Assembly (NCBI RefSeq): GCF_900167365.1 | Contig: NZ_FUXL01000014.1 | Coordinates: 1-64,000 of the forward strand | Reading direction: 5' to 3' | DNA length: 64,000 nt | Source: Consotaella salsifontis | Lineage (GTDB): Bacteria; Pseudomonadota; Alphaproteobacteria; Rhizobiales; Rhizobiaceae | Shown: piece after piece, positions 1 to 8,710 of the stretch | Position numbering within the stretch: position 1 is the first letter of the stretch | How the letters are laid out: every line of letters starts with the position of its first letter | Notes under the pieces: model-generated | The model's input: only the letters and a program-made list of their open reading frames with translations | What the model was told of the DNA's origin: nothing | Database searches by the model: none | Program-made: the position numbers and the translations under genes

Positions 1-780
1 CGCGAGGAGCAGCGGCAGGCGCAGGAACAGGAGGCGGCCCTCACCAGTCGCCTGTTCGTCGCCCAGCAAGGGGGCCGTGGAGCCGCAGTTGGCGACCAAG
101 GAACGGCGTCAGCGGCGCCGGGTACCGGCGCGCCGCTTGCTCAGGATCGACAGCTCGCCTTCCTCAACGCCGCAGCCGATCACCGCACTGTCTCGGCCGA
201 GCGCCTGGCCGCTCCCGCAAGCCCCTACGTCCTTCAGGCCGGTGCCGTCATTCCCGCCGCGCTCGTCACCGGAATCCGCTCCGATCTGCCCGGCCAGATC
301 ACCGCCCAGGTGACGGAGAACGTCTTCGACAGCCCCACCGGCCGCTTCCTGCTCATTCCCCAGGGAACGCGCCTGATCGGCACCTACGATCACGGCGTCG
401 AGTTTGGCCAGCGGCGCATCCTCCTGGTCTGGAACCGGCTGATCCTGCCGAACGGCAAATCGATCGTGCTGGAACGCCTGCCGGGTGCCGACACCCAGGG
501 CTATGCCGGTCTCGAAGATGGCGTCGACCACCATTGGTGGGACCTTGCCAAGGCCGCCGGTCTCTCGACCCTTCTCGGCGTCGGCACGGAACTGGCGACC
601 GACGATGACGATCGCCTGGTCCAGGCGATCCAGAACGGCGCTCAGGACACCCTCAACGACGCCGGTCAGGAGATCATCCGCCGCAAGCTCGACGTCGCCC
701 CGACGCTCACCATCCGTCCGGGCTTCCCCGTTCGCATCATCGTCACCCGCGACCTCGTGCTCGAGCCTTATGGCGGTTGA
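1..780 (+). CDS. trbI: TrbI conjugal transfer protein (5'-truncated by window edge)
   Basis: This is the C-terminal ~259 residues of a VirB10/TrbI protein. The reading frame is open from base 1, so the start lies left of the window. TrbI spans the envelope and forms the outer ring of the conjugative type IV secretion channel. The visible part carries the conserved VirB10 beta-barrel core: the stretch around GAVIPAALVTGIRSDLPGQI, then VTENVFDSPTGRFLLIPQGT, the GKSIVLERLPGADTQGYAGL block and a C-terminal FPVRIIVTRDLVL strand. The N-terminal cytoplasmic part and membrane helix are not in the window. The next gene starts 47 bp downstream. In trb operons of alphaproteobacterial integrative elements trbI is usually the last structural gene, which fits the integrase found 2 kb further on. 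Confidence 0.93.
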   Translation, partial: REEQRQAQEQEAALTSRLFVAQQGGRGAAVGDQGTASAAPGTGAPLAQDRQLAFLNAAADHRTVSAERLAAPASPYVLQAGAVIPAALVTGIRSDLPGQITAQVTENVFDSPTGRFLLIPQGTRLIGTYDHGVEFGQRRILLVWNRLILPNGKSIVLERLPGADTQGYAGLEDGVDHHWWDLAKAAGLSTLLGVGTELATDDDDRLVQAIQNGAQDTLNDAGQEIIRRKLDVAPTLTIRPGFPVRIIVTRDLVLEPYGG

Positions 781-827
781 TCCCGAAGCCGCACGGCATT
801 GGACGTCGGTCGCGCAATCGGAAAGGC

Positions 828-1073
828 ATGCCCATGGTCAAGTTGAAACTCGGTCCCCTGGCCGACGAGAAACCTGTGAAGGTCACGCTGGAGCTTCCCG
901 CCAGCCTGCATCGCGATCTTGCCGTCTACGCCGAGATCCTCGCCCGTGAGACCGGCCATCCCGCCGCCGATCCCGTCCGCCTCATCGTCCCCATGCTCCA
1001 GCGCTTCATCGCGACCGATCGTGGATTTGCGAAGGCGCGAAGGAGTGGGCCAACGCAGTGGCGTGATGAATGA
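828..1073 (+). CDS. DUF2274 family protein
   Basis: This small 81-residue protein follows trbI directly. The features are an N-terminal basic strand (VKLKLGPLADEKPVKVTLEL), then a helix (LHRDLAVYAEILARETG) and a second helix around VRLIVPMLQRFI. This ribbon-helix-helix-like layout is typical of DUF2274 proteins, which occur almost only after trbI in alphaproteobacterial conjugation operons. The frame is open back to a TTG at 777 that overlaps the trbI stop. I chose ATG 828 because GGAAAGG sits just before it; ATG 834 is also possible. The molecular role is not known. A DNA-binding or regulatory function is only an inference from the predicted fold. Confidence 0.8.
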   Translation: MPMVKLKLGPLADEKPVKVTLELPASLHRDLAVYAEILARETGHPAADPVRLIVPMLQRFIATDRGFAKARRSGPTQWRDE

Positions 1074-1074
1074 C

Positions 1075-1968
1075 CTATGCTGACGGTGCGTTCTCTTTTG
1101 CCATCGACCGAGCCAAACTGAGCAGCTGACGGAACGCTGGGTTGTCGTTCCGCGGCGACCAGACTGCACTGAAGGACACTTGTTCGTTCGAAATCGGCCG
1201 ATAGATGACTCCCGGAAATACCACGTCTGTAGTCGCCTCGCTGGTAAGCGTTAGCCCGCGTCCAAGCGCAACGATCTGCATCAAATTGTCTCGGCTGACA
1301 TCTTGTGGATCAACGCTTGGATGCTCGGAACCCCTCGAAAGATGTCTAATCAAATACTCTGTAATCTTGGGCCCTGGATAATCTGAACTCACGACAAAAG
1401 GCTGACCTCGTAAGTCTGACCACGTTATTTCCGTCAGTTCTGAAAGAGGATGGCGCGACGGCAGAACAACGAAAACGCGCTCTGTCCATAGCGGAGCTAT
1501 ATCACATCCCTGTACAGTCGTAGCATCAGTGATGAAGGCCACGTCAAGACGAAACCGACGAACTTCCATAAGATGATTATCTTGATTACCTTCAACAAAC
1601 TCCATACGAACGCTCGAGTGGGTAGCGTTGTATCTATGCAAGAGGTTGGAAAGAAACCCCGAAGCTAGCGATGAATATATTCCAACCCGCAGTAACCCGA
1701 TCTGCCCCTGGCCAGCTGCGCCAGCATCCTTAACTGCATAGTTCAGTTGATCTATTGCCTTTTTTGCTCGTGCAAAAAACCGCTGCCCAGCTAGTGTCAG
1801 GTGAATCCCACTGCTGTGACGTATGAACAAGGCCGCGCCGATCTCGTCCTCGAGGTCGCGAATACGGCGACTGATAGTCGATTCTTGAACCCCAAGCTCA
1901 AAGGCGGCACGGCGGAAACTACCGTGTTCGACGGCCGCTGTCAGATACCGAAGATGGCAAAGTTCCAT
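1075..1968 (-). CDS. LysR family transcriptional regulator
   Basis: The protein of about 297 residues has an N-terminal winged helix-turn-helix (HLRYLTAAVEHGSFRRAAFE, then QESTISRRIRDLEDEIGAAL) followed by a periplasmic-binding-like effector domain. It reads toward trbI and stops 2 bp from the end of the DUF2274 gene. The frame is open to 2025, but the family alignment begins at the Met encoded at 1968. Met codons at 1977 and 1983 are alternatives, and none has a clear Shine-Dalgarno. The gene is visibly less GC-rich than the trb genes and the core, which suggests separate acquisition as element cargo. Regulators of this type often sit at this end of trb operons. Its target and inducer cannot be read from the sequence. 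Confidence 0.88.
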   Translation of the reverse strand: MELCHLRYLTAAVEHGSFRRAAFELGVQESTISRRIRDLEDEIGAALFIRHSSGIHLTLAGQRFFARAKKAIDQLNYAVKDAGAAGQGQIGLLRVGIYSSLASGFLSNLLHRYNATHSSVRMEFVEGNQDNHLMEVRRFRLDVAFITDATTVQGCDIAPLWTERVFVVLPSRHPLSELTEITWSDLRGQPFVVSSDYPGPKITEYLIRHLSRGSEHPSVDPQDVSRDNLMQIVALGRGLTLTSEATTDVVFPGVIYRPISNEQVSFSAVWSPRNDNPAFRQLLSLARSMAKENAPSA

Positions 1969-2382
1969 CTGATGCATCCGCATTGGCGCAGCATTTCGAG
2001 CAGCGCGGCGGGCGGAGCAGGCCATCAGAACGTTGCAGTGTGGGCTTGAAAGCCAACTTCACGCCGCAAACGCAACACGAGCTTCGAAAGCTGGTGCCCT
2101 CTACACAGTATCAAAAGGAATCTCTTGAGGCCCTTGCGCGAGCGCAGAAGTCGCCCACTATAAGGCGTTCTTGAAGTAGTTTCAAAGGCAGTGATTGGCA
2201 AGAGCACGACTTGTGACGCTCCGGCCGATGGGCGCTCGTGCCAAGTCACCTGCCGAAATCAAAGCTCAAAGCCAGGCCTCACTCCCATTTCCTACGCTGC
2301 AATATCCTTCTACACGCCGATGGCGGACAAGCTCTTTCCCCATCGTTTTTTCGCTCACATTGTCGTCGATAGCCTAGAATTG
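1969..2382. other. Intergenic region between LysR and AlpA-like genes
   Basis: About 410 bp with mixed base composition and no convincing gene. It must hold the promoters for the leftward LysR gene and the rightward AlpA-like gene. Several short open frames cross it but lack ribosome sites and family resemblance. The AlpA-like frame is open through part of it (from 2191), so its true start could lie here. Confidence 0.5.
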
Positions 2383-2682
2383 ATGGAGGTCGACTTGAGC
2401 ACCCCGAATTCCGAACTGTCAAAGTCCGTTGGCTTCAGCCGGACCATTCGCCGAGATCAGCTCCGCAAGATTGTGCCGCTTGCCGACACCACGATCTACG
2501 AGATGGAGCAGCGCGGGGAATTCCCTCGTCGCTTCTATCTCACCTCCCGTTGCGTTGTCTGGGATCTGGACGAGGTGGAACAGTGGCTCGACGACCGTCG
2601 CAGGCTGTCAGCCGCAAAGGCGGCCCGGCGAGCTCCGATGCCAGACGTCCACCTCCGTAAAACCCGGCCTGTCAAACGTTAG
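2383..2682 (+). CDS. AlpA-like DNA-binding regulator / excisionase
   Basis: This protein of about 99 residues has the MerR-like winged-helix pattern of AlpA proteins: LRKIVPLADTTIYEMEQRGEFPRRFYLTSRCVVWDLDEVEQWL, written here as two motifs, the recognition helix (LADTTIYEMEQRGEFPRR) and the wing with the W-x-x-DEVEQWL ending. AlpA proteins of phages and integrative elements activate or assist the neighbouring integrase and act as recombination directionality factors. It lies tail to tail with int (their 3' ends overlap by 11 bp), the usual place for such a factor. The frame is open back to 2191. I chose the ATG at 2383, but ATG 2320 cannot be excluded because no strong ribosome site is visible. 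Confidence 0.78.
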   Translation: MEVDLSTPNSELSKSVGFSRTIRRDQLRKIVPLADTTIYEMEQRGEFPRRFYLTSRCVVWDLDEVEQWLDDRRRLSAAKAARRAPMPDVHLRKTRPVKR

Positions 2683-3928
2683 GCTCCGGCACCAGTAGGT
2701 CCATCGAGGGCGGATAGAGGGTCGGAACATACTTCTGCCCTGCCGTCCAGGCATCCACCAGATTGGCCCATTCCTGCAGCATGTGCCGACGCTGATGCTC
2801 GTACTCGGCCTTGTTGTAGACGCCCCGGGACGAGCGGCCATCTTCGTGCGCCAGGCACTTCTCGATCCAGTCGCTATTGAAACCGAGTTCGTTGAGCAGC
2901 GTCGATCCGGTCCGACGCAGGTCGTGAACCGTGAAGGGCTCCAGCGGCAGATCTTCATCCTTTGCACGTTTGATGATGGCCATCGTGACGCGGTTGAACG
3001 TGGCGCGCGACATCGGTGCATCGGCGTCGTAGCGCGACGGAAGAAGATACTTGGAATTCCCAGAGCAGGTCTTGAGGGCAACCATGATGTCGAGCGCTTG
3101 CTGGGCCAAGTAGACATTGTGCGGTTTCGACCGCTTCATGCGTTCCTTCGGTATCGACCACACCGCGTTCTCGAAATCGACCTCATCCCAGGTGGCATCC
3201 TGCAACTCACTCTTACGCACCATCGTCAGGAGGATCAGCTTCAGACCCAGCCGGATCGTCGGAAGCGTTGCTACATGCTCAAGCTGATTGAGCATGATGC
3301 GTATCTCCGCAGGCGACAACGCCCGGTCTTTCGGTGCAAAGGTCGCGATCGACGAGGGGCCGACCTCATCCGCAGGGTTGGCGACCTTCTCGCCATGCAG
3401 GATGGCGAAGCCATAGATCTGCTTGACGATGTCGCGGACGTGTATTGCAGTCGCAGGAGCGCCCCGATCTTTCACTTTGGCGCATAACGCTCGGAGGTCA
3501 TCGGGTTCGATCTCTGTGAGCAGTCTCTTGCGGAACTTCGGCAGGATGTCGCGTTCATAGATCGTCCGGCGCATGGCGCGCGTGCTGTCGGCCATCGGCG
3601 CTTCCTGGAAGTAGCGCTCGCCGAACTCACCGAAGCTCTTCGCTTCCTTCAGACGTCGCTTTTGCTGCTGCTTCTCACGCGCGGGAGATCGGCCTTCCTG
3701 AACCGCTCGCTTCGCGTCAATCAGCTTTTCCCGCGCTCGCGCCAAGGAAAGGCCAGCGGGTCCGTACCGGCCAAGGATGACCGTCTCCCGGCGACCGTTT
3801 ATCCGATAGTCGTAGCGGAAGCTTATGGCTCCCGTCGGTATGACGAGCACGTACATGCCGTCGCGGTCCGTCACCTTGTACTTTTTGTCTCGTGGCTTCA
3901 AAGCCTTAAGGGCTGTATCGGTCAGCAT
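2672..3928 (-). CDS. int: Tyrosine site-specific integrase (DUF4102/P4 type)
   Basis: The protein has 418 residues. An N-terminal arm-binding DUF4102 domain (residues ~1-90, with RYDYRINGRRETVILGRYGP) is followed by a SAM-like core-binding domain (~100-185) and a catalytic domain (~205-390). Catalytic residues are visible: R238 (MVRKSEL), H335 and R338 (HDLRRT), H361 (CLAHEDG) and the nucleophile Y371 (VYNKAEY). The gene starts 317 bp from the 3' end of guaA, and its start faces guaA. Integrases of this family are known to insert islands at the 3' end of guaA, so this is very likely the enzyme that placed the element to its left. All catalytic positions are intact, so it should be active. Four GTCCGTCA repeats upstream are candidate arm sites. 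Confidence 0.95.
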   Translation of the reverse strand: MLTDTALKALKPRDKKYKVTDRDGMYVLVIPTGAISFRYDYRINGRRETVILGRYGPAGLSLARAREKLIDAKRAVQEGRSPAREKQQQKRRLKEAKSFGEFGERYFQEAPMADSTRAMRRTIYERDILPKFRKRLLTEIEPDDLRALCAKVKDRGAPATAIHVRDIVKQIYGFAILHGEKVANPADEVGPSSIATFAPKDRALSPAEIRIMLNQLEHVATLPTIRLGLKLILLTMVRKSELQDATWDEVDFENAVWSIPKERMKRSKPHNVYLAQQALDIMVALKTCSGNSKYLLPSRYDADAPMSRATFNRVTMAIIKRAKDEDLPLEPFTVHDLRRTGSTLLNELGFNSDWIEKCLAHEDGRSSRGVYNKAEYEHQRRHMLQEWANLVDAWTAGQKYVPTLYPPSMDLLVPEPNV

Positions 3929-3973
3929 ATTCCCTCCGATATCGGTGGAAAATCGAGGGAAAGTCGCCGAAAT

Positions 3974-4130
3974 GTCCGTCAGGGCATTTTTGCGCCACCT
4001 TGGCGGAAAATTCTATTTATTTTCAGCGCGATAAGCTCAAAAAAAGTCCGTCAGCGGCTTTCACACTGCTGACGGTACTTTCAATTTTGATCGACAGCAA
4101 CGTTTCGGAGGTCCGTCACCCGGTCCGTCA
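3974..4130. repeat. Four direct repeats GTCCGTCA upstream of int
   Basis: The 8-mer GTCCGTCA occurs on the plus strand at 3974-3981, 4046-4053, 4111-4118 and 4123-4130, all between the int start and the guaA end. The flanks are partly shared: G/A before the repeat and GG two to four bases after it. Repeated short sites next to int are typical of arm-type binding sites for the DUF4102 domain, and they could also autoregulate int. The function is inferred from position. Confidence 0.55.
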
Positions 4131-4245
4131 TTCGTAACGCTTGCGGGGTGATAGTTCACGAAAGGTCACGGACTATTTTTTATTGTTTTTCAGTGTGTTA
4201 TGTCGAACTCTGGCGTGCCGCCGGATATTCCCGGCAAGGCCTGAA

Positions 4246-4275
4246 TCATTCCCACTCGATGGTGCCGGGAGGCTT
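4246..4275. other. Probable attachment site at the guaA 3' end
   Basis: The last codons of guaA (KPPGTIEWE, stop at 4246) are the known insertion target of genomic islands with guaA-specific integrases. The element lies on the stop-codon side, so the gene stays intact. The second copy of this core sequence should lie at the far end of the element, left of the window, so it cannot be compared here. The exact core boundaries are inferred. Confidence 0.5.
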
Positions 4276-5802
4276 GGAGGTGATGTCGTAGACGACGCGG
4301 TTGATGCCGCGCACCTCGTTGATGATGCGGGTTGCGGTGCGGCCGAGGAAGTCCATGTCGTAGTGGTAGAAGTCGGCCGTCATGCCATCCACCGAGGTGA
4401 CGGCGCGAAGGGCGCAGACGAACTCGTAGGTGCGCCCGTCGCCCATGACGCCGACCGTCTGGACCGGCAGAAGAACCGCGAAAGCCTGCCAGATCGCGTC
4501 GTAAAGGCCCGCCTTCCTGATCTCGTCGAGATAGATCGCGTCCGCCTGGCGCAGGATATGAAGCTTGTCGCGCGTGACGCCGCCCGGACAGCGGATGGCA
4601 AGGCCGGGCCCCGGGAACGGGTGGCGGCCGACGAAGGCCTCCGGCAGGCCGAGTTCGCGCCCGAGCGCCCTCACCTCGTCCTTGAAGAGTTCGCGCAGCG
4701 GCTCGACCAGCCGCATGTTCATGCGCTCGGGCAGGCCGCCGACATTATGATGGCTCTTGATCGTCACCGACGGGCCGCCGGTGAAGGAAACGCTCTCGAT
4801 CACGTCGGGATAGAGCGTGCCCTGGGCGAGGAAATCCGCCCCCCCGATCTTCTTGGCCTCGGCCTCGAACGTCTCGATAAAGAGGCGGCCGATGGTCTTG
4901 CGCTTCACCTCCGGGTCGCTCTCGCCCGTCAGCGCGTCGACGAAAAGATCCTCCGCCTGCACATGGACCAGCGGAATGTTGTAGCTGCCCCTAAACAGCT
5001 CGACCACCTGCTCGGCCTCGTTCTGACGCAACAGGCCATGGTCGACGAAGATGCAGGTCAGCTGGTCTCCGATCGCCTCGTGGATCAGCACCGCCGCGAC
5101 AGCGGAATCGACGCCGCCCGACAGGCCGCAGATGACGCGGCCCGATCCGACCTTGGCCCTGATGTCGGCGATCGCCTGCTCGCGAAACGCCGCCATGGTC
5201 CAGCTGCCGGAAAGGCCCGCGATGCGATGAACGAAATTGGCGAGAAGCCGCCCGCCGTCCGGGGTGTGAACCACCTCGGGGTGGAACTGCACGGCATAAA
5301 GCCGCCGGCGCTCGTCCGCGATGGCGGCGAAGGGCGCGCCGGGCGACGTGGCGATGACGGCGAAACCCTCCGGAATCTGCGTGACGCGATCGCCGTGGCT
5401 CATCCACACCTGATGGCGCGTGCCCTCCGCCCAGATGCCGTCGAAGAGCGGCGAGGATCGCTCGATCTCGATGAAGGCCCGGCCGAACTCACGGTCGAGG
5501 CCGCCCTCGATATGGCCGCCGAGCGCCGAGCACATCACCTGCTGACCGTAGCAGATGCCGAGCACCGGCAGGCCCGCGTCCCAGAGGGTTTTCGGCACGC
5601 CAGGCGCCTTCTCGTCGAGCACCGAGGCGGGGGAGCCTGAGAGAATGACGGCCTTGGGGCGGAGACGCTTCAGCCCCTCTTCCGCGGACTGGAAAGGGAC
5701 GATTTCGCAGTAGACGCCGGCTTCGCGCACCCGGCGCGCGATCAGCTGGGTGACTTGGCTGCCGAAATCGACGATGAGAACGGATTCAGGATGGGCTGTC
5801 AT
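4246..5802 (-). CDS. guaA: GMP synthase (glutamine-hydrolysing)
   Basis: The enzyme has 518 residues and converts XMP to GMP with glutamine and ATP, the last step of guanine nucleotide synthesis. An N-terminal class I glutamine amidotransferase (residues ~1-190) carries the nucleophile in GICYGQQ and the His/Glu pair in QFHPEV. It is followed by the ATP pyrophosphatase domain with the P-loop [10 protein letters not shown] (~residues 225-235) and the C-terminal dimerisation domain with [11 protein letters not shown] and the KPPGTIEWE end. The length is normal for the family. It is a core gene whose 3' end serves as the target of the element to its left. A long open frame on the opposite strand is only a codon-bias shadow. 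Confidence 0.98.
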   Translation of the reverse strand: MTAHPESVLIVDFGSQVTQLIARRVREAGVYCEIVPFQSAEEGLKRLRPKAVILSGSPASVLDEKAPGVPKTLWDAGLPVLGICYGQQVMCSALGGHIEGGLDREFGRAFIEIERSSPLFDGIWAEGTRHQVWMSHGDRVTQIPEGFAVIATSPGAPFAAIADERRRLYAVQFHPEVVHTPDGGRLLANFVHRIAGLSGSWTMAAFREQAIADIRAKVGSGRVICGLSGGVDSAVAAVLIHEAIGDQLTCIFVDHGLLRQNEAEQVVELFRGSYNIPLVHVQAEDLFVDALTGESDPEVKRKTIGRLFIETFEAEAKKIGGADFLAQGTLYPDVIESVSFTGGPSVTIKSHHNVGGLPERMNMRLVEPLRELFKDEVRALGRELGLPEAFVGRHPFPGPGLAIRCPGGVTRDKLHILRQADAIYLDEIRKAGLYDAIWQAFAVLLPVQTVGVMGDGRTYEFVCALRAVTSVDGMTADFYHYDMDFLGRTATRIINEVRGINRVVYDITSKPPGTIEWE

Positions 5803-5973
5803 GACGAGCCATTAGTCGAGGCGATGAAGGAAGGCAAGCGGCGGCCCTTATGAGCCGCTTTTGCGATGCAGTCACGCCTATCGAGTTTCGGAGATTTTCT
5901 CAAGGAACACCGTTTGGGGGTCGGCGTTGATGCGCGACGGTCGGAATGGCCGCATGTTTTGAGGAGATACGCC

Positions 5974-6462
5974 ATGTCCGTGAAGACCCTGGACGATCTT
6001 TTCCTGCACACGCTGCAGGACATCTACTACGCCGAGAAGACCATCACCAAGGCCCTGCCGAAGATGTCGAAGAAGGCATCGTCGGCCGACGTCAAGAAGG
6101 CCTTCGATAGCCATCTGGAAGAGACCAAGGGCCATGTCGAGCGCCTCGACGAGGTCTTCAAGTCTCTGGGCCAGAAGCCGAAGGCCGAAAAATGCCCCGC
6201 CATCGAGGGCATCGTTTCCGAGGCCGAAGAGCTGATGGAAGAGATCGAGGACGCAGAGACCCTCGACGCGGCGCTCGTCGCGGCCGCCCAGGCGGTCGAG
6301 CACTACGAGATGACGCGCTACGGCACGCTCGTCTCCTGGGCCGAAACCCTCGGCCACAAGGACGCCATCAAGATCCTCGGCGAGACGCTGAAGGAAGAGA
6401 AGGCGGCCGACGAGAAGCTGACCAAGATCGCCGAGGCGAAGGTCAACAAGAAGGCCGCCTGA
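5974..6462 (+). CDS. YciE/YciF ferroxidase-like family protein (DUF892)
   Basis: This 162-residue all-helical protein has a ferritin-like four-helix bundle. Characteristic motifs are LFLHTLQDIYYAEKTITKAL at the N-terminus, the helix EETKGHVERLDEVF, and AQAVEHYEMTRYGTLVSWAE with the E-x-x-H-Y-E metal-binding pattern. DUF892 proteins are stress-induced, and some relatives bind iron. The start is the ATG at 5974, which has GAGGAG 8-9 bp upstream; the frame is open further to 5866 but without family resemblance. A strong terminator follows 25 bp after the stop, so this is a single-gene unit. The nearby catalase/OxyR genes also respond to oxidative stress, but no direct link is visible. Confidence 0.93.
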   Translation: MSVKTLDDLFLHTLQDIYYAEKTITKALPKMSKKASSADVKKAFDSHLEETKGHVERLDEVFKSLGQKPKAEKCPAIEGIVSEAEELMEEIEDAETLDAALVAAAQAVEHYEMTRYGTLVSWAETLGHKDAIKILGETLKEEKAADEKLTKIAEAKVNKKAA

Positions 6463-6486
6463 TCAGGACGGCTGACTCATGCAAGA

Positions 6487-6511
6487 GGGCCGGCCCGCGC
6501 CGGCCCTTTTT
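6487..6511 (+). terminator. Rho-independent terminator
   Basis: A perfect 8-bp GC stem (GGGCCGGC / GCCGGCCC) with a 4-nt loop is followed directly by TTTTT. It lies 25 bp after the DUF892 gene stop. Confidence 0.9.
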
Positions 6512-6627
6512 GCTGGGCAGTGGCATGACTGCGCGGCCCCGTCCGTCACCGGCCGTTCATCGACCTGTCAATCGCCTGTCACCAAATTTCGCTGTTGTCC
6601 CGCCGTTCACGAAAACGGGGAGACCTC

Positions 6628-7989
6628 ATGAAAGCGATCCTTCTGGCGACGACGATCCTCGCCGCCACCACCAGCATCTGTGCCGCCAACGAGGCCCTCG
6701 AAGGCAAGGCGTTCGACGCCACTCTCGTTTCCCAGGCGGTCCTGCCGGCCGATTCCATCGTGGCCGCGCCAGCCGATGCCCCGGCCCACCTCCAGCAGGC
6801 CGGCAAGTTCACCACCGCCGACCGCGCCCGCACCGCCGAGCTCGGCGCGCAGAAGGGCAAGGACGGCGTCCGGCACACGGGTTACGGCCTGCCGATCGAC
6901 GGCCAGAGCCTGCAAGGCTTCTCCGGCATCAAGGCGATGCCCGACGGCACCTTCTGGTCCCTGTCCGACAACGGCTTCGGGTCCAAGATGAATTCCAACG
7001 ATTCGATGCTGATGCTCCATCACCTCGGCTTCGATTGGGATGCCGGCACGGTGAATCGCATGGAAACCGTCTTCCTGTCGGACCCGGACAAGGTCGCTCC
7101 CTTCCCGATCGTCATGGAAGGCTCCGACACGCGCTATCTCACCGGCGCCGACTTCGACGTCGAGTCGATCCAGCCCGTCGAGGACGGGTTTTGGGTGGGT
7201 GAGGAATTCGGCCCCTACATCCTGAAATTCGATCGCGACGGCAAGCTCAAGGAAGTCCACGCGACGCGCGTCGGCGAGACCGAGGTGATGTCGCCCGACA
7301 ATGCCAAGCTCCAGCTTCCCGGCAACCCGACCCAGCCCATGCCGACCTTCAACATCAAGCGCTCGGGCGGCTATGAGGGCATGGCCATCTCTCCCGACGG
7401 CGGCCACCTCTACGGCCTTCTGGAAGGCCCGCTCTACAAGGACGGCAAGGCCGAGACCGCCGAGGACGGCCGCACGGCGCTCCGGATCGTCGAGTTCGAC
7501 ACCGCCAAGGGCGACTGGACCGGCCGCTCCTGGCTTTATCCGCTTGCCGCCGGCGGCGAGGCGATCGGCGACTTCAACATGATCGACGCCAGCCACGGCC
7601 TGATCATCGAGCGCGACAATGGCGCCGGACGCGCCGACAAGGCCTGTCAGGGCGAGGCCAAGCCGGACTGCTTCGCCACGCCCGCCAAGCTCAAGCGCAT
7701 CTACAAGATCGAGCTTTCCGACGACAATGTCGGCAAGGCGGTGAGGAAGATCGGCTATATCGATCTTCTGGACATCAAGGACCCCAAGGGTGCGGCGCGC
7801 CAGGGCGGCTTCGAGGGTGGCTACGACATGCCGTTCGTGACCATCGAGAACGTCGACAAGGTGGACGACACCCACATCATCGTGGGCAACGACAACAACT
7901 TCCCCTTCTCGGCCGGCCGCGCGCTGGACAAGGCGGACGACGACGAGTTCGTGCTTCTCGAGGTGGGCGACTTCCTGAAGGCCGAGTAG
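6628..7989 (+). CDS. Secreted esterase-like phytase family protein
   Basis: The 453-residue protein has a Sec signal peptide (MKAILLATTILAATTSICAA, cut before NEALEG). The mature part matches the esterase-like activity of phytase family, a beta-propeller domain. Motifs are SGIKAMPDGTFWSLSDNGFG near residue 105, DVESIQPVEDGFWVGEEFGP near 175, GGYEGMAISPDGGHLYGLLE near 250 and the final FPFSAGRALDKADDDEFVLL. Members are extracytoplasmic and bind metals; some have phosphatase or phytase activity, but the substrate here is unknown. The start is the ATG at 6628 with GGGGAGA just upstream. An in-frame TTG at 6595 lies before the signal peptide and is rejected. A long GC hairpin follows the gene. 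Confidence 0.92.
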   Translation: MKAILLATTILAATTSICAANEALEGKAFDATLVSQAVLPADSIVAAPADAPAHLQQAGKFTTADRARTAELGAQKGKDGVRHTGYGLPIDGQSLQGFSGIKAMPDGTFWSLSDNGFGSKMNSNDSMLMLHHLGFDWDAGTVNRMETVFLSDPDKVAPFPIVMEGSDTRYLTGADFDVESIQPVEDGFWVGEEFGPYILKFDRDGKLKEVHATRVGETEVMSPDNAKLQLPGNPTQPMPTFNIKRSGGYEGMAISPDGGHLYGLLEGPLYKDGKAETAEDGRTALRIVEFDTAKGDWTGRSWLYPLAAGGEAIGDFNMIDASHGLIIERDNGAGRADKACQGEAKPDCFATPAKLKRIYKIELSDDNVGKAVRKIGYIDLLDIKDPKGAARQGGFEGGYDMPFVTIENVDKVDDTHIIVGNDNNFPFSAGRALDKADDDEFVLLEVGDFLKAE

Positions 7990-8006
7990 ACCCTTTCAAG
8001 CGAGGG

Positions 8007-8040
8007 GGCGGCGCCGGCCGGAAATGCCGGCGCCGCCTTT
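8007..8040. terminator. Hairpin terminator between convergent genes
   Basis: A perfect 12-bp stem (GGCGGCGCCGGC / GCCGGCGCCGCC) with a 7-nt loop (CGGAAAT) is followed by TTT. It lies between the convergent phytase-like and nucleosidase genes and could stop transcription from the left. The short T tract makes it weaker than the one at 6487. Confidence 0.7.
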
Positions 8041-8046
8041 CCCGCT

Positions 8047-8697
8047 TCAAAGATCCGCAGCGGCGATCGCCTGCTCCAAATGGTCGATCGCGTCCGCAAG
8101 GCGCTCGTCGATATGGCCGAGCAGGCTCGTCCAGTCGTCGTAATGGCGAAGTTCCGCCGCGCCGTCCGAAATGCCGCGCAGGCCGATCAGCGGCAGGCCG
8201 AAGCGCTGGCACGCGCGCAGCACGGCGAAGGTTTCCATGTCCACCATGTCAGCATCGATGGCGTCATAGGCGGCGCCGGAAACGATATTTCCACCCGTCG
8301 AGAGGCGCGCGCGGGCGATGCCCTCGATCGGCGTCGGCAGAGGCGTATCCACCGGATGATCGACGAACGGCGTCACGCCCTTGGCAAAGCCGAGAGGCGA
8401 GGCGTCCATGTCGCGCCAGGACACCGAGGAGACCTGATAGACCTCGCCCTGTTCCAGGGTGCGCGATCCGGCCGAGCCGAGCGAAACGACGACGTCCGGC
8501 GCTTCGCCCGCATCCTTCAGGGCCTGGAGCGCCAGCCCGGTGCCGAGCGCGGCCTCGATAGGGCCGACGCCGGTCATGACGGGGCGAATGCGCGCCTTCA
8601 GCCGCTCGCGGTACTCGGCCCGCGCCGCCATGACGAAGAGAACGCGGCGCCCGGCCAGAACGTCCGTGGCGATCTCCGCCCGCCCGAGAACGCTCAT
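8047..8697 (-). CDS. 5'-methylthioadenosine/S-adenosylhomocysteine nucleosidase family protein
   Basis: The 216-residue protein belongs to the PNP/UDP phosphorylase (PNP_UDP_1) fold. It shows the central GVGPIEAALGTGLAL helix, VVSLGSAGSRTLEQGEVYQV, VDMETFAV with the ribose-binding Met-Glu, and GISDGA with the catalytic Asp at the start of the last helices. These are the hallmarks of nucleosidases that split adenine from methylthioadenosine or S-adenosylhomocysteine during methyl-cycle recycling. The protein is slightly short for the family (usual ~230) and somewhat divergent, so substrate preference is open. It is followed upstream, 13 bp away, by tspO and lies in the same leftward unit as rsmB and tspO. 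Confidence 0.87.
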   Translation of the reverse strand: MSVLGRAEIATDVLAGRRVLFVMAARAEYRERLKARIRPVMTGVGPIEAALGTGLALQALKDAGEAPDVVVSLGSAGSRTLEQGEVYQVSSVSWRDMDASPLGFAKGVTPFVDHPVDTPLPTPIEGIARARLSTGGNIVSGAAYDAIDADMVDMETFAVLRACQRFGLPLIGLRGISDGAAELRHYDDWTSLLGHIDERLADAIDHLEQAIAAADL

Positions 8698-8710
8698 GGC
8701 GCCGTCCTCC

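Noticed and set aside
4141-5640. A 499-codon open frame on the plus strand opposite guaA
   Set aside because: It is antisense to a complete GMP synthase and shows the Asp/Arg/His-rich composition typical of GC-rich shadow frames.
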